A DNA stretch of 64,000 nt. Origin: Streptomyces sp. WMMB303 (lineage in GTDB: Bacteria > Actinomycetota > Actinomycetes > Streptomycetales > Streptomycetaceae). The position numbers were made by a program, and so were the translations under genes. The notes beneath the pieces were generated by a model. That model had not been told where the DNA came from, made no database searches, and saw only the letters and a program-made list of their open reading frames with translations. This document shows positions 27,702 to 35,237 of the stretch, piece after piece. Location: contig NZ_JARKIN010000001.1 in NCBI RefSeq assembly GCF_029351045.1, positions 4,762,501 to 4,826,500 on the forward strand, in the 5' to 3' direction. The stretch's first letter is position 1. The number at the start of each line of letters is the position of its first letter.

Positions 27702-29231
27702 ATGACCGACGACTACCTCGCCCGTATCGGGCAGTTGATCCGCGACGCCCGTCAGCATCGTGGCTGGACCCAGTCGCAACTGGCGGAGGCGCTCGGCACC
27801 AGCCAGAGCGCCGTCAACCGGATCGAGCGCGGGAACCAGAACATCAGCCTTGAGATGATCGCCCGGATCTCCGAGGCTCTGGACAGCGAGATCGTGTCCC
27901 TGGGCTACTCCGGCCCGATGCACCTGCGCGTGGTCGGCGGGCGGCGGCTGTCCGGCAGCATCGACGTCAAGACGAGCAAGAACGCGTGCGTGGCGCTGCT
28001 CTGCGCCTCACTGCTCAACTCGGGTCGTACGGTACTGCGTCGGGTCGCGCGCATCGAGGAGGTCTACCGGATCCTGGAGGTGCTCTCCTCCATCGGCGTC
28101 CGCACCCGGTGGATCAACGGCGGCGCCGACCTGGAGATCGTGCCGCCCGCCGAACTGGACCTGGACTCCATCGACCACGAAGCCGCGCGCCGCACGCGGA
28201 GCATCATCATGTTCCTCGGCCCGCTGCTGCACCGCATGGACCGCTTCCGCCTCCCCTACGCGGGCGGCTGCGACCTGGGCACCCGCACCGTCGAGCCGCA
28301 CATGAGCGCTCTGCGCCACTTCGGGCTGGCGGTGACCGCGACGGAGGGCATCTACCACGCCGAGGTGGAAGCGGGCGTCGCCCCCGCCCGGCCGATCGTA
28401 CTGACCGAACGCGGGGACACCGTCACCGAGAACGCCCTGCTGGCCGCGGCCCGCCACGACGGCGTCACGGTCATCCGCAACGCCTCGTCCAACTACATGG
28501 TCCAGGACCTGTGCTTCTTCCTGGAGCAGTTGGGCGTCCGCGTCGAGGGCGTCGGCTCGACGACGCTGACGGTGCACGGCGTGCCCGTCATCGACACGGA
28601 CGTGGACTACTCGCCCTCCGAGGACCCGGTCGAGGCGATGAGCCTGGTCGCCGCCGCCGTCGTCACCGAGTCGGAACTGACGGTGTGCCGGGTGCCGGCC
28701 GAGTTCATGGAGATCGAGCTGGCGGTGCTGGAGGAGATGGGCCTCGACTTCGACCGCAGTGCGGAGTACCCGGCCGACAACGGGCGGACCAGGCTGATCG
28801 ATCTGACCGTGCGGCCCTCCAAACTCGAGGCGCCCATCGACAAGATCCACCCGATGCCGTTCCCCGGCCTCAACATCGACAATGTCCCCTTCTTCGCGGC
28901 CATCACCGCCTCCGCACAGGGCAAGACCCTCATCCACGACTGGGTCTACGACAACCGCGCCATCTACCTCACCGACCTCAACCGGCTCGGCGGCAGGCTC
29001 CAACTCCTGGACCCGCACCGGGTCCTGGTCGAGGGCCCGACCCGCTGGCGGGCCTCCGAGATGATGTGCCCCCCGGCGCTGCGCCCCGCGGTGGTGGTCC
29101 TGCTGGCGATGATGGCCGCGGAGGGCACCTCCGTCCTGCGCAACGTCTACGTCATCAACCGCGGCTACGAGGACCTGGCCGAACGCCTCAACGAGGTGGG
29201 CGCCCAGATCGAGACGTTCCGCGACATCTGA
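27702..29231 (+). CDS. XRE helix-turn-helix fused to a MurA-like enolpyruvyl transferase domain
   Basis: Protein of 509 residues. Residues 5-66 form a Cro/CI-type helix-turn-helix (WTQSQLAEALGTSQSAVNRIERG). Residues 73-509 match MurA, which adds enolpyruvate to UDP-GlcNAc in peptidoglycan synthesis. MurA landmarks are kept: the KTSKNA lysine (K93, N94), the catalytic Cys in LPYAGGCDLGTR (C190, equivalent to E. coli C115), the Asp in FPGLNID, and the Arg loop CPPALRP with NRGYEDLAERL at the end. So the enzyme may be active, or the domain may sense UDP-GlcNAc. A similar gene lies beside aconitase in S. coelicolor. The promoter carries an 18-bp palindrome. It is not the housekeeping MurA, which lacks the helix-turn-helix. 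Confidence 0.88.
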   Translation: MTDDYLARIGQLIRDARQHRGWTQSQLAEALGTSQSAVNRIERGNQNISLEMIARISEALDSEIVSLGYSGPMHLRVVGGRRLSGSIDVKTSKNACVALLCASLLNSGRTVLRRVARIEEVYRILEVLSSIGVRTRWINGGADLEIVPPAELDLDSIDHEAARRTRSIIMFLGPLLHRMDRFRLPYAGGCDLGTRTVEPHMSALRHFGLAVTATEGIYHAEVEAGVAPARPIVLTERGDTVTENALLAAARHDGVTVIRNASSNYMVQDLCFFLEQLGVRVEGVGSTTLTVHGVPVIDTDVDYSPSEDPVEAMSLVAAAVVTESELTVCRVPAEFMEIELAVLEEMGLDFDRSAEYPADNGRTRLIDLTVRPSKLEAPIDKIHPMPFPGLNIDNVPFFAAITASAQGKTLIHDWVYDNRAIYLTDLNRLGGRLQLLDPHRVLVEGPTRWRASEMMCPPALRPAVVVLLAMMAAEGTSVLRNVYVINRGYEDLAERLNEVGAQIETFRDI

Positions 29232-29493
29232 CGGGCCATCGACTGCCGCAGCGCCCCGCCCGAACCGCGCCGATGCACGGTGCAGCGCCGGACGAGGGCG
29301 CGGCGGCAGCCGCAGGACGCTTCCGCACGGTGCGGATTCCCACTCCTGCGAGATCCCCACTCACAGCGGCCTGGATGCCAGGGGATCCCTGGAAATCCTG
29401 TGGCTGCGGGCCCGGCGAGGACGGCCGTGGCCGGAGATGTCCACGGTCTGCCCCACCGGACGGCGCCTCCAGTGGCGCGGCCCCTTCGGACTG

Positions 29494-29853
29494 TCACCGG
29501 AACTCGTGGGTCACCTGGATCTCGCCGACGATGTGCGCGTTGAAGTCCTCCAGTTCCGCTGCCGGAACCCACAGTTCGAGGATGGTCCGTCCTCCTGCCT
29601 GCTGCACGGGGTATCGGCTCAGGAACTCCGACTCGACCTCGAAGCGGGTGACGAAGCCGGCACCGCTGTGCCGCACGTTCCAGTCCCGCGCGATCTTGAT
29701 GGCGTAGTTCTCGTCGAGGACCGGATAGAAGATCGGCTGCTCGGGCAACCGTGGTGGCCAGGCACGCCAGTTCAGCTTCCGGACCAGGTCCAGCTCCTCG
29801 GGTCCGGTGGGGCGCCACAGCGTCGTCGTCGCTCGCCGAGCGGTCATGTGCAT
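29494..29853 (-). CDS. small conserved actinobacterial protein (ADP-ribosylation/crystallin J1-like annotation)
   Basis: 119 residues; ATG at 29853, or ATG at 29847, which has GGAG at a better eight bases. It belongs to a small conserved family with the block LDLVRKLNWRAWPPRLPEQP, then FYPVLDENYAIKIARDWNV, and a C-terminal LWVPAAELEDFNAHIVGEI. In databases the family is often labelled ADP-ribosylation/crystallin J1, but I see no ADP-ribosyl hydrolase metal ligands, so the name should not be taken as function. It is a single gene with no obvious partner. Confidence 0.75.
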   Translation of the reverse strand: MHMTARRATTTLWRPTGPEELDLVRKLNWRAWPPRLPEQPIFYPVLDENYAIKIARDWNVRHSGAGFVTRFEVESEFLSRYPVQQAGGRTILELWVPAAELEDFNAHIVGEIQVTHEFR

Positions 29854-29994
29854 CGCTCCGATCGCGGCGAGGTGTGGGGAAGCTGGTCCGGGGAGACTAC
29901 GGCGGCAGGGTCGCTGCGGCCACGCGATTTTCCCCGCAGGGCATCGTTATGGCGAGTGCAGCGCGAGCCGGTTCAGCAGGAAGGGCGGGCCGGA

Positions 29995-31131
29995 TCAGCA
30001 GGACCGGCCGCGCTGCGGGTCGTACCGGGCAAGATCCAGTCCGGGTGCCGGGGCAGGATCCCGGCCCAGGGCGAGGCGGGCGGCGAGGGCGCCGGCGTAG
30101 GGGCCGGTCGTCAGGCCGCCCGAGCCCAGTCCGGTGGCGACGACCAGTCCCGGGGTCCCGGGGACGGTGCCCAGCAGCGGCTCGCCGTCCGGGCTCACCG
30201 GGCGGAAGCCCACCCGGGTCTCCAGGTGTTCGGCGTCGGCGAGGCCCGGCGCCACTGCCAGGGCGTGCCGCAGGACTTCGGCGAGGCCCGCGGCCGTGGT
30301 GCGGTGCGCGAAGCCGGTGCCGTCCTCGCGGGTGGCCCCGGCGACGACCCGGGAGTCGTCGAAGGTGAGCAGGTAGTGGCCGGTGCCCGCGGGGAGGACG
30401 ACGGGCCAGGGTCCGGTCTCGGCTCCCGGCAGGCGCAGGTGCACGAGCTGCCCGCGCTGCGGGACGACGTCGAGGCGTATCCCGGCGGGCTCCAGCAGCT
30501 CAGCGGACCAGGCGCCCGCCGCGGCGATCACCGCGTCGGCCTCGACCAGTTCACCGGCCACCCGCACGCCCCGAACACGTGCGCCGCGGAGTGCGAGGCG
30601 GGCGGTGCCGCTCATGCTGCGCAGCCCGCGCCGCTCGGCCGTCGAGACGAGTGCGGCGCGCATGCTGCGCCCGTCGAGCCGGGCGGCTCCGGTCAGGTGC
30701 AGCGCCGTGCCCCGGAAGCCGTCGCCCCGGTGAGCGAGCGCCGGGAAAAGTCGCCGCGCCTCGTGTGCGTCGACGGTGGTGGCCTCTCCCGCATTCGGGT
30801 CGGCAGCGGCGCGTGCGGCCACCCGCTCTTCGATCCCGGTGGCCGTCTCGCGGTCCGGCGGGAGCAGGACGAGGGCACCGACCCGGCGGTGGCCGACCTC
30901 GCGCACGCCGTCCTCGGCGAGTGCCGCGAGCAGGCCCGGGTAGTACTCGGCACCGGCCACGGCCAGGGGGTCCGCCACCCGGCCCGTCCAGGGGCAGATG
31001 ATCCCCGCCCCGGCCGCGGTGGCACGGCCCGCGTGCCCGGCGTCGACCAGCACGGTCTCGGCTCCCGCGCGCACCAGTTCGTGGGCGGCGGCCGCTCCGA
31101 CGATTCCGGCCCCGATGACGACAACCCGCAC
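29995..31131 (-). CDS. FAD-dependent amino-acid oxidase/dehydrogenase (DAO family)
   Basis: 378 residues with an N-terminal FAD-binding Rossmann motif VVVIGAGIVGAAAAHELVRAG (split at its usual Gly pattern, residues 3-23), the D-amino-acid-oxidase middle LEPAGIRLDVVPQRGQLVHL, and the C-terminal nucleotide strand LVVATGLGSGGLTTGPYAG. This is the glycine oxidase/ThiO or D-amino-acid dehydrogenase type. No thi gene is nearby, so a thiamine role is not supported. GTG at 31131 follows GGAGGAA directly. It lies 48 bases after an MFS gene on the same strand, a possible operon. Confidence 0.85.
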   Translation of the reverse strand: MRVVVIGAGIVGAAAAHELVRAGAETVLVDAGHAGRATAAGAGIICPWTGRVADPLAVAGAEYYPGLLAALAEDGVREVGHRRVGALVLLPPDRETATGIEERVAARAAADPNAGEATTVDAHEARRLFPALAHRGDGFRGTALHLTGAARLDGRSMRAALVSTAERRGLRSMSGTARLALRGARVRGVRVAGELVEADAVIAAAGAWSAELLEPAGIRLDVVPQRGQLVHLRLPGAETGPWPVVLPAGTGHYLLTFDDSRVVAGATREDGTGFAHRTTAAGLAEVLRHALAVAPGLADAEHLETRVGFRPVSPDGEPLLGTVPGTPGLVVATGLGSGGLTTGPYAGALAARLALGRDPAPAPGLDLARYDPQRGRSC

Positions 31132-31179
31132 TCTTCCTCCCGCGATCCGTCCCTGCCCGTCGCGCTGTCGGGCGCCACG

Positions 31180-32496
31180 TCACCACTCGGGTGATCCCGC
31201 GTCAACGGTTCCTCGTGCCAGTGGCGTCGGCCGACTGTGGCACAGGCCGCGCAAGAGTGCGGCGGCGGCCAGTTGGAGCGCCGCGATCAGTAGGAGCAGG
31301 GACGGGGGCGGCAGCGGTGCGAGGGCACCGGCAAGCGCGGTCCCGGCAGCACCCGCGGTCAGCTTGAGCCCCGCGCCGAGTGTGAAGACCTGGGCGCGGG
31401 TTCCTTCAGGGGCGTGGACGGCGCGGAGGCGCAACGTGGCGGACAGCAGCGGGCCCTCGCCCAGTCCCGCGCACAGGAACAGCACGGCCGTCCACGCGAG
31501 GGACGGGGTGAGGGCGGCGCCTGCCAGCCCGGCGGCCGTCACCAGCAGTCCGAGGCGCGCCGAGCGGGCCGGGCGGGGCGCGCCGGGCCATCGTGCCGCC
31601 ACGAGGGACCCGGCGAGCCCTCCGACGGCGAACGCCGTCATCAGCAGTCCGCCGCCGCCGGACGCACCCCGGGCCTGGGCGAGCAGCACGGCGGTGACGG
31701 GGAGCGCACCGGCGCCGAGGAAGGCTACGCAGGTCGCGAGGGTGAGGGTGGCGAGTTGCGGAATGCGCCACAGGACGCGGAAGCCGGTGCCGAGTTCGCG
31801 GGTCCGGAACCGGTGGGCCGGGAGGGGTGGCCGGTCGGCCGCGCGCAGCCGCAGCGTTGCGCACAGGAGGGCCGCGCAGCCCGCCGAGATCGCGAGCAGC
31901 ACCGTGGCCAGGGCCGCTGAGGACAGGGCGGCCGTGGCGGCGACGGCAGCCGGTGCGGTGACGGCTGCGGCGTTGTAGGTGGCTGCGTCGTACGCGTAAC
32001 TGCGGTCGCGGACGCGGCTGGTGCGGCCTCCGGTCGGGTCTTCGGCTCCGCCGGTGCGGTCGCCGTCGCCGGGACTGCCCGGGGTCGTACGGCCCCGGCT
32101 GCCGTCGCCGCCCTCGGTGCCTGCGCGCTGCCCGCGCGTCTCGGCGAGGAGGCTGGAGAGGCCGCCGGTGACGAGCGGGCCGGCGCTGCCTCCGGCGAGG
32201 GCGACGGCGAGGGTGAGCGGCAGTGGTGTCCGGCCTGTCGTCAGTGCCAGCAGGGCGAGCGCCGTGCCGAGGAGGGCGAGTGCGCACCCGTGCAGCAGGC
32301 GCGGAGCGCGGGTCCGTTCGGCCAGTGCGCCGACGAGCGGGGCGGCCAGCGCGTGCGGGGCCAGCCAGGCCGCGAGGACGAATCCGCCCAGCGCCGGGCG
32401 GCCCGTCCGCTCCGCGGCCAGCAGAGCAAGCGCGACGCCGACCCCTTCGTCGGCGAATCGCGCCAGGAAGGCCGTGGCCAGATACGTCCTCAGCAA
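31180..32496 (-). CDS. MFS transporter
   Basis: Major-facilitator protein of 438 residues from TTG 32496, which has GGGGAGGGGAG eight bases upstream. Ten to twelve hydrophobic segments are seen, beginning LRTYLATAFLARFADEGVGVAL. A 60-residue hydrophilic stretch rich in Gly, Arg, Thr and Asp (about residues 125-170, RGQRAGTEGGDGSRGRTTPG) separates helices 4 and 5; this loop is unusually long. It is likely an efflux carrier with unknown cargo. It is divergent from a CGNR zinc-finger protein that may regulate it, and is followed closely by the DAO-family oxidase gene. Confidence 0.82.
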   Translation of the reverse strand: MLRTYLATAFLARFADEGVGVALALLAAERTGRPALGGFVLAAWLAPHALAAPLVGALAERTRAPRLLHGCALALLGTALALLALTTGRTPLPLTLAVALAGGSAGPLVTGGLSSLLAETRGQRAGTEGGDGSRGRTTPGSPGDGDRTGGAEDPTGGRTSRVRDRSYAYDAATYNAAAVTAPAAVAATAALSSAALATVLLAISAGCAALLCATLRLRAADRPPLPAHRFRTRELGTGFRVLWRIPQLATLTLATCVAFLGAGALPVTAVLLAQARGASGGGGLLMTAFAVGGLAGSLVAARWPGAPRPARSARLGLLVTAAGLAGAALTPSLAWTAVLFLCAGLGEGPLLSATLRLRAVHAPEGTRAQVFTLGAGLKLTAGAAGTALAGALAPLPPPSLLLLIAALQLAAAALLRGLCHSRPTPLARGTVDAGSPEW

Positions 32497-32605
32497 CGCT
32501 GCTGCTCCCCTCCCCCGGTGCGGGCGGCCTGTGGCACAGGGCCTCGCACGGCGCGTCCGGTGGTCCCGGAGGTCTGTCGGCGCCGTATGCCGAACCGATC
32601 GCCAA

Positions 32606-32633
32606 GTAACGGCTTCACCGTATAATGCGTTAC
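32606..32633 (+). promoter_or_regulatory. leaderless promoter with inverted repeat
   Basis: A perfect -10 box TATAAT (32621-32626) ends seven bases before the ATG at 32634, so the transcript should begin at or next to the start codon. Arms GTAACG (32606-32611) and CGTTAC (32628-32633) bracket the box. A protein bound there would cover the promoter and face the divergent MFS gene. Confidence 0.6.
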
Positions 32634-33239
32634 ATGAAGGAGCATGGCGAGTCGCGGGACGGATTCCGGCCCGGTGAGCGGCTGATCGACCTCGCGAACG
32701 CGGTACGGGAGGATCCCGCGCTCCCCCGCGACGCGATGGCGGCCCTCCTGCGGCGGCGGCACGGCGAGTCGGAGGAGGAGCTGCGCAGCCTGACGCACGC
32801 CGAAGCGGGCGCACTGCGCCGCGCGGTGGTGGAGCTGACGGAGCGGGTACTGGCCGAGACCGGTACCGACCGTGCGGCCGAGGCGCTCAACGCGCTGCTG
32901 GAGCGCTGCGCGGCCCGCCCCCGGCTGAGCAGGCACGACGGCCACGCCTGGCATCTGCACGTCGACCGGGGTGACGACGCGAACTGGGCGGACTGGTTCA
33001 CGGCGGCGGCGGCGCTGGCGCTGGCCCGGCTGCTGAGCGAGCAGGGCGGCACCGCCTGGGGCGAGTGCGCGGCACCGGGCTGCCGGCGGCTCTACCTGGG
33101 CGGCGGGCCCGGTGCACCGCGCCGCTACTGTTCCCGCCCGTGCGCCACCCGCACCCGGGTCGCCGCGCACCGGCACCGACAGCGCGGCGGGCAGCAGGCC
33201 GGGCCGGAGAGCCGGGAGCAGACCGGGCCGGGCGGCTGA
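32634..33239 (+). CDS. CGNR zinc-finger/ABATE-domain protein
   Basis: 201 residues from ATG 32634, chosen because of the -10 box seven bases upstream; ATG 32625 lies inside that box. The N-terminal ABATE-type helical region starts RPGERLIDLANAVRE. The C-terminal zinc finger shows WGECAAPGCRRLYL, then RRYCSRPCATRTRVAAHRHR, with four cysteines in the CGNR pattern (here CATR). The family is presumed to be stress-related transcription regulators. It is divergent from the MFS transporter gene, its likely target. A Gln/Gly-rich tail ends the protein. Confidence 0.85.
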   Translation: MKEHGESRDGFRPGERLIDLANAVREDPALPRDAMAALLRRRHGESEEELRSLTHAEAGALRRAVVELTERVLAETGTDRAAEALNALLERCAARPRLSRHDGHAWHLHVDRGDDANWADWFTAAAALALARLLSEQGGTAWGECAAPGCRRLYLGGGPGAPRRYCSRPCATRTRVAAHRHRQRGGQQAGPESREQTGPGG

Positions 33240-33281
33240 CCCCGCCCCACGACCCGGCCGTCCCGCGACCTCGCGTCTCCA

Positions 33282-33316
33282 GGGTCAGGGCAGCACCCCC
33301 GGGTCAGGGCAGCACC
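33282..33316. repeat. 16-bp direct repeat copying the end of the ridA-like gene
   Basis: GGGTCAGGGCAGCACC occurs at 33282-33297 and again at 33301-33316. The second copy holds the last codons and stop of the RidA-family gene, so its 3' end has been duplicated just downstream. It lies between convergent genes and has no visible coding effect. Confidence 0.8.
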
Positions 33317-33726
33317 GCGAAACCGTCCAGTTCGATCCGGGCCTCCTCGTCCCACAGCCGTACCGCGCCGATGACCGCCATCGCGGGATAGTCGCGTCCG
33401 GCCAACTCCCGCCAGATCCGCCCCAGTTCGGCTGCGTGCGCGCGGTACTCGGGAACGTCCGTGGTGTAGACGGTGACGCGGGCCAGGTCCGCCGGGGTGC
33501 CGCCGCACGCGGCCAGGGCCGCCAGCAGGTTGCCCAGCGCGGTGCGGAACTGGTCGGGGAGGGTGTGCGCGGCGACGTGGCCCGCGCTGTCCAGTGCCGT
33601 CTGGCCCGCCAGGAACACCAGCCGCGAACCGGTGGCCGTCACGGCGTGCGAGAAGCCGCTCGGCGGGGCGAGTTCCGCGGGGTTGACCCGGTGCAGTGCG
33701 CTGCCGTCGGCGGATTCGGGGTTCAC
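33304..33726 (-). CDS. RidA-family (YjgF/UK114) enamine/imine deaminase
   Basis: 140 residues. GTG at 33726 overlaps the acyl-CoA dehydrogenase stop by four bases (GTGA). The RidA fold is visible as VTATGSRLVFLAGQTALDSAGH, DQFRTALGNLLAALAACGGTPADLARVTVY and DYPAMAVIGAVRLWDEEARIELDGFAVL. RidA proteins hydrolyse reactive enamines and imines. The Arg that binds the substrate carboxylate in classical RidA, usually in PxRxxV, is not present in PAMAVIGAVRL, so it falls in an Rid subgroup with a different substrate. In this cluster it may remove amino groups from ring-reduced aminobenzoyl-CoA intermediates. Confidence 0.85.
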   Translation of the reverse strand: MNPESADGSALHRVNPAELAPPSGFSHAVTATGSRLVFLAGQTALDSAGHVAAHTLPDQFRTALGNLLAALAACGGTPADLARVTVYTTDVPEYRAHAAELGRIWRELAGRDYPAMAVIGAVRLWDEEARIELDGFAVLP

Positions 33727-35039
33727 AGCCGGTCCTCCCCCGCCTCGTCCGCGGCCCGGCCGGCGGCCGCCCCCGGCGGATCGTCCCGGGCGGCCATCCC
33801 CCCACCGGAAGCAGACCCCTCCCCCGCACCGGCCCCGTCCGTGGTCACGTCCGGGTCCGCGGAGCGCTCCCGGTACAATTCCTTGGCGATCAGGGAGCGC
33901 TGGACCTCGCTGGCGCCCTCGTAGATGCGCGGCGCCCGTACCTCGCGGTAGAGGTGTTCGAGCAGGTGGCCCCGCTGGAGGGCGGCGGCTCCGTGGATCT
34001 GGACGGCCGCGTCCACCACGTCCTGCGCGGTCTCGGTCGCCAGCAGCTTGGCCATGGCGGAGCGGCGCGCCAGGTCCGCGCCTTCGCCGTCGCCGGCGTC
34101 GTAGGCGCAGGCGGCGGCGTACACCAGCAGCCGCGCCGCCTCGGTCCGGGTCGCCATCTCCGCCAGCCGGTGCGAGACGGACTGGAGGTCGCGCAGGGTG
34201 CCGCCGAACGCGGTGCGGCCGTCGGCGTGTTCGAGTGAGGCGTCCAGCGCGGCCTGGGCCATGCCGATGGCAAAGGCGCCGACGCTGGGCCGGAACAGGT
34301 TGAGGGTGCGCATGGCGACGCGGAATCCGCCGCCCGGCGCGCCCAGGAGGTCGGCCCGGGTGACGGGGACGGCGTCGAAGGTGAGGGTGCCCAGGGCGTG
34401 CGGGGCGAGCATGTCCAGGGGTTCGCCGTGCAGTCCGGGCCGGTCGGCGGGGACGAGGAACGCGGTCACGCCGCGGGCTCCGGGGGCCTCGCCGGTGCGG
34501 GCGAAGACCGTGTAGAAGTCGGCCCAGGGTGCGTTGGAGATCCAGGTCTTGGTGCCGGTCAGCCGCCAGCCCTCCGGGCTGCCGGCCGGGTCGTCGGCGC
34601 GGTTGCCGCCGTCCGGTTCCGCGTGCAGTGCCAGTGCTGCCGCGTCGCTGCCCGCGCCGGGCTCGCTCAGCGCGAAGGCCGCCACGGCCCGCCCTTCGGC
34701 GACGGCCGGCAGCCAGCGGGCTCGCTGTCCGGCGGTTCCGGCGTCGGCGACGGGTCCCGCGCCCAGCCCCTGGAGGGCGAGGGCGGTCTCGGCCTGCGGG
34801 CAGGAGTAGGCCAGCGACTCGCGCAGCAGGCACAGGTCGAGCGCGCTGACGCGGCGCCACGGAGGTGCGGCGGGAACGGCGCGGGCGAGCAGTCCCAGTG
34901 TGCCCAGTTCCTGAAGGAGCGGACGGTCGACGCGCCCCTTTTCGCAGCGGGCGGCGAGTGGGGCGAGCTGTTCTCCGAGCGTGCGCAGGCGGGCGCACCA
35001 GGCGCGCTGCTGCGGAGTGAGTGCGAAGGCGGTGGTCAT
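33723..35039 (-). CDS. acyl-CoA dehydrogenase
   Basis: FAD enzyme of 438 residues that oxidises an acyl-CoA. ATG at 35039 follows GGGGAG. Landmarks: FALSEPGAGSDAAAL and the FAD/substrate motif LTGTKTWISNAPWAD in the middle, GGTLRDLQSVSHRLAEM and QIHGAAALQRGHLLEHLYREVRAP in the C-terminal helices, and the base-region Glu in RIYEGASEVQRSLI. A Pro/Gly/Ala-rich tail of about 40 residues is added. It is divergent from the aryl-CoA ligase and shares its promoter region, and is coupled to the RidA gene. It likely acts in ring-intermediate beta-oxidation in the 2-aminobenzoate cluster. Confidence 0.9.
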   Translation of the reverse strand: MTTAFALTPQQRAWCARLRTLGEQLAPLAARCEKGRVDRPLLQELGTLGLLARAVPAAPPWRRVSALDLCLLRESLAYSCPQAETALALQGLGAGPVADAGTAGQRARWLPAVAEGRAVAAFALSEPGAGSDAAALALHAEPDGGNRADDPAGSPEGWRLTGTKTWISNAPWADFYTVFARTGEAPGARGVTAFLVPADRPGLHGEPLDMLAPHALGTLTFDAVPVTRADLLGAPGGGFRVAMRTLNLFRPSVGAFAIGMAQAALDASLEHADGRTAFGGTLRDLQSVSHRLAEMATRTEAARLLVYAAACAYDAGDGEGADLARRSAMAKLLATETAQDVVDAAVQIHGAAALQRGHLLEHLYREVRAPRIYEGASEVQRSLIAKELYRERSADPDVTTDGAGAGEGSASGGGMAARDDPPGAAAGRAADEAGEDRL

Positions 35040-35107
35040 GGCGGCTCCCCTCGGCCGTGGCCCGGTGCGGGGTTCCGCGCGGACCGGTTCCGGTACTGTC
35101 ACCGACT

Positions 35108-35139
35108 CCCTGTCTATCGCGGACCATTGACTGCCGTCA
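35108..35139. promoter_or_regulatory. shared operator/promoter block of the aryl-CoA cluster, copy 1
   Basis: CCCTGTCTATCGCG (35108-35121) and the inverted repeat TGACTGCCGTCA (35128-35139; TGAC-N4-GTCA) lie between the divergent acyl-CoA dehydrogenase and ligase genes. TTGACT (35127) is a possible -35 for the ligase, with TACGCT 16 bases on as -10. The same two blocks occur in front of the enoyl-CoA hydratase gene at 42415-42446. Confidence 0.7.
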
Positions 35140-35237
35140 CCAACACGTTACGCTCGACGCCACGCGCCGGACCGGCGCCGCCGGCGGTCGCGGGCCGCCG
35201 GCCGAGTTCGGAGGACCGCCCGCGAGGGGGTAGCCCG

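Noticed and set aside
29995..31131. DAO-family oxidase named ThiO
   Set aside because: No thiamine genes nearby and no specific residues to separate it from other DAO enzymes.
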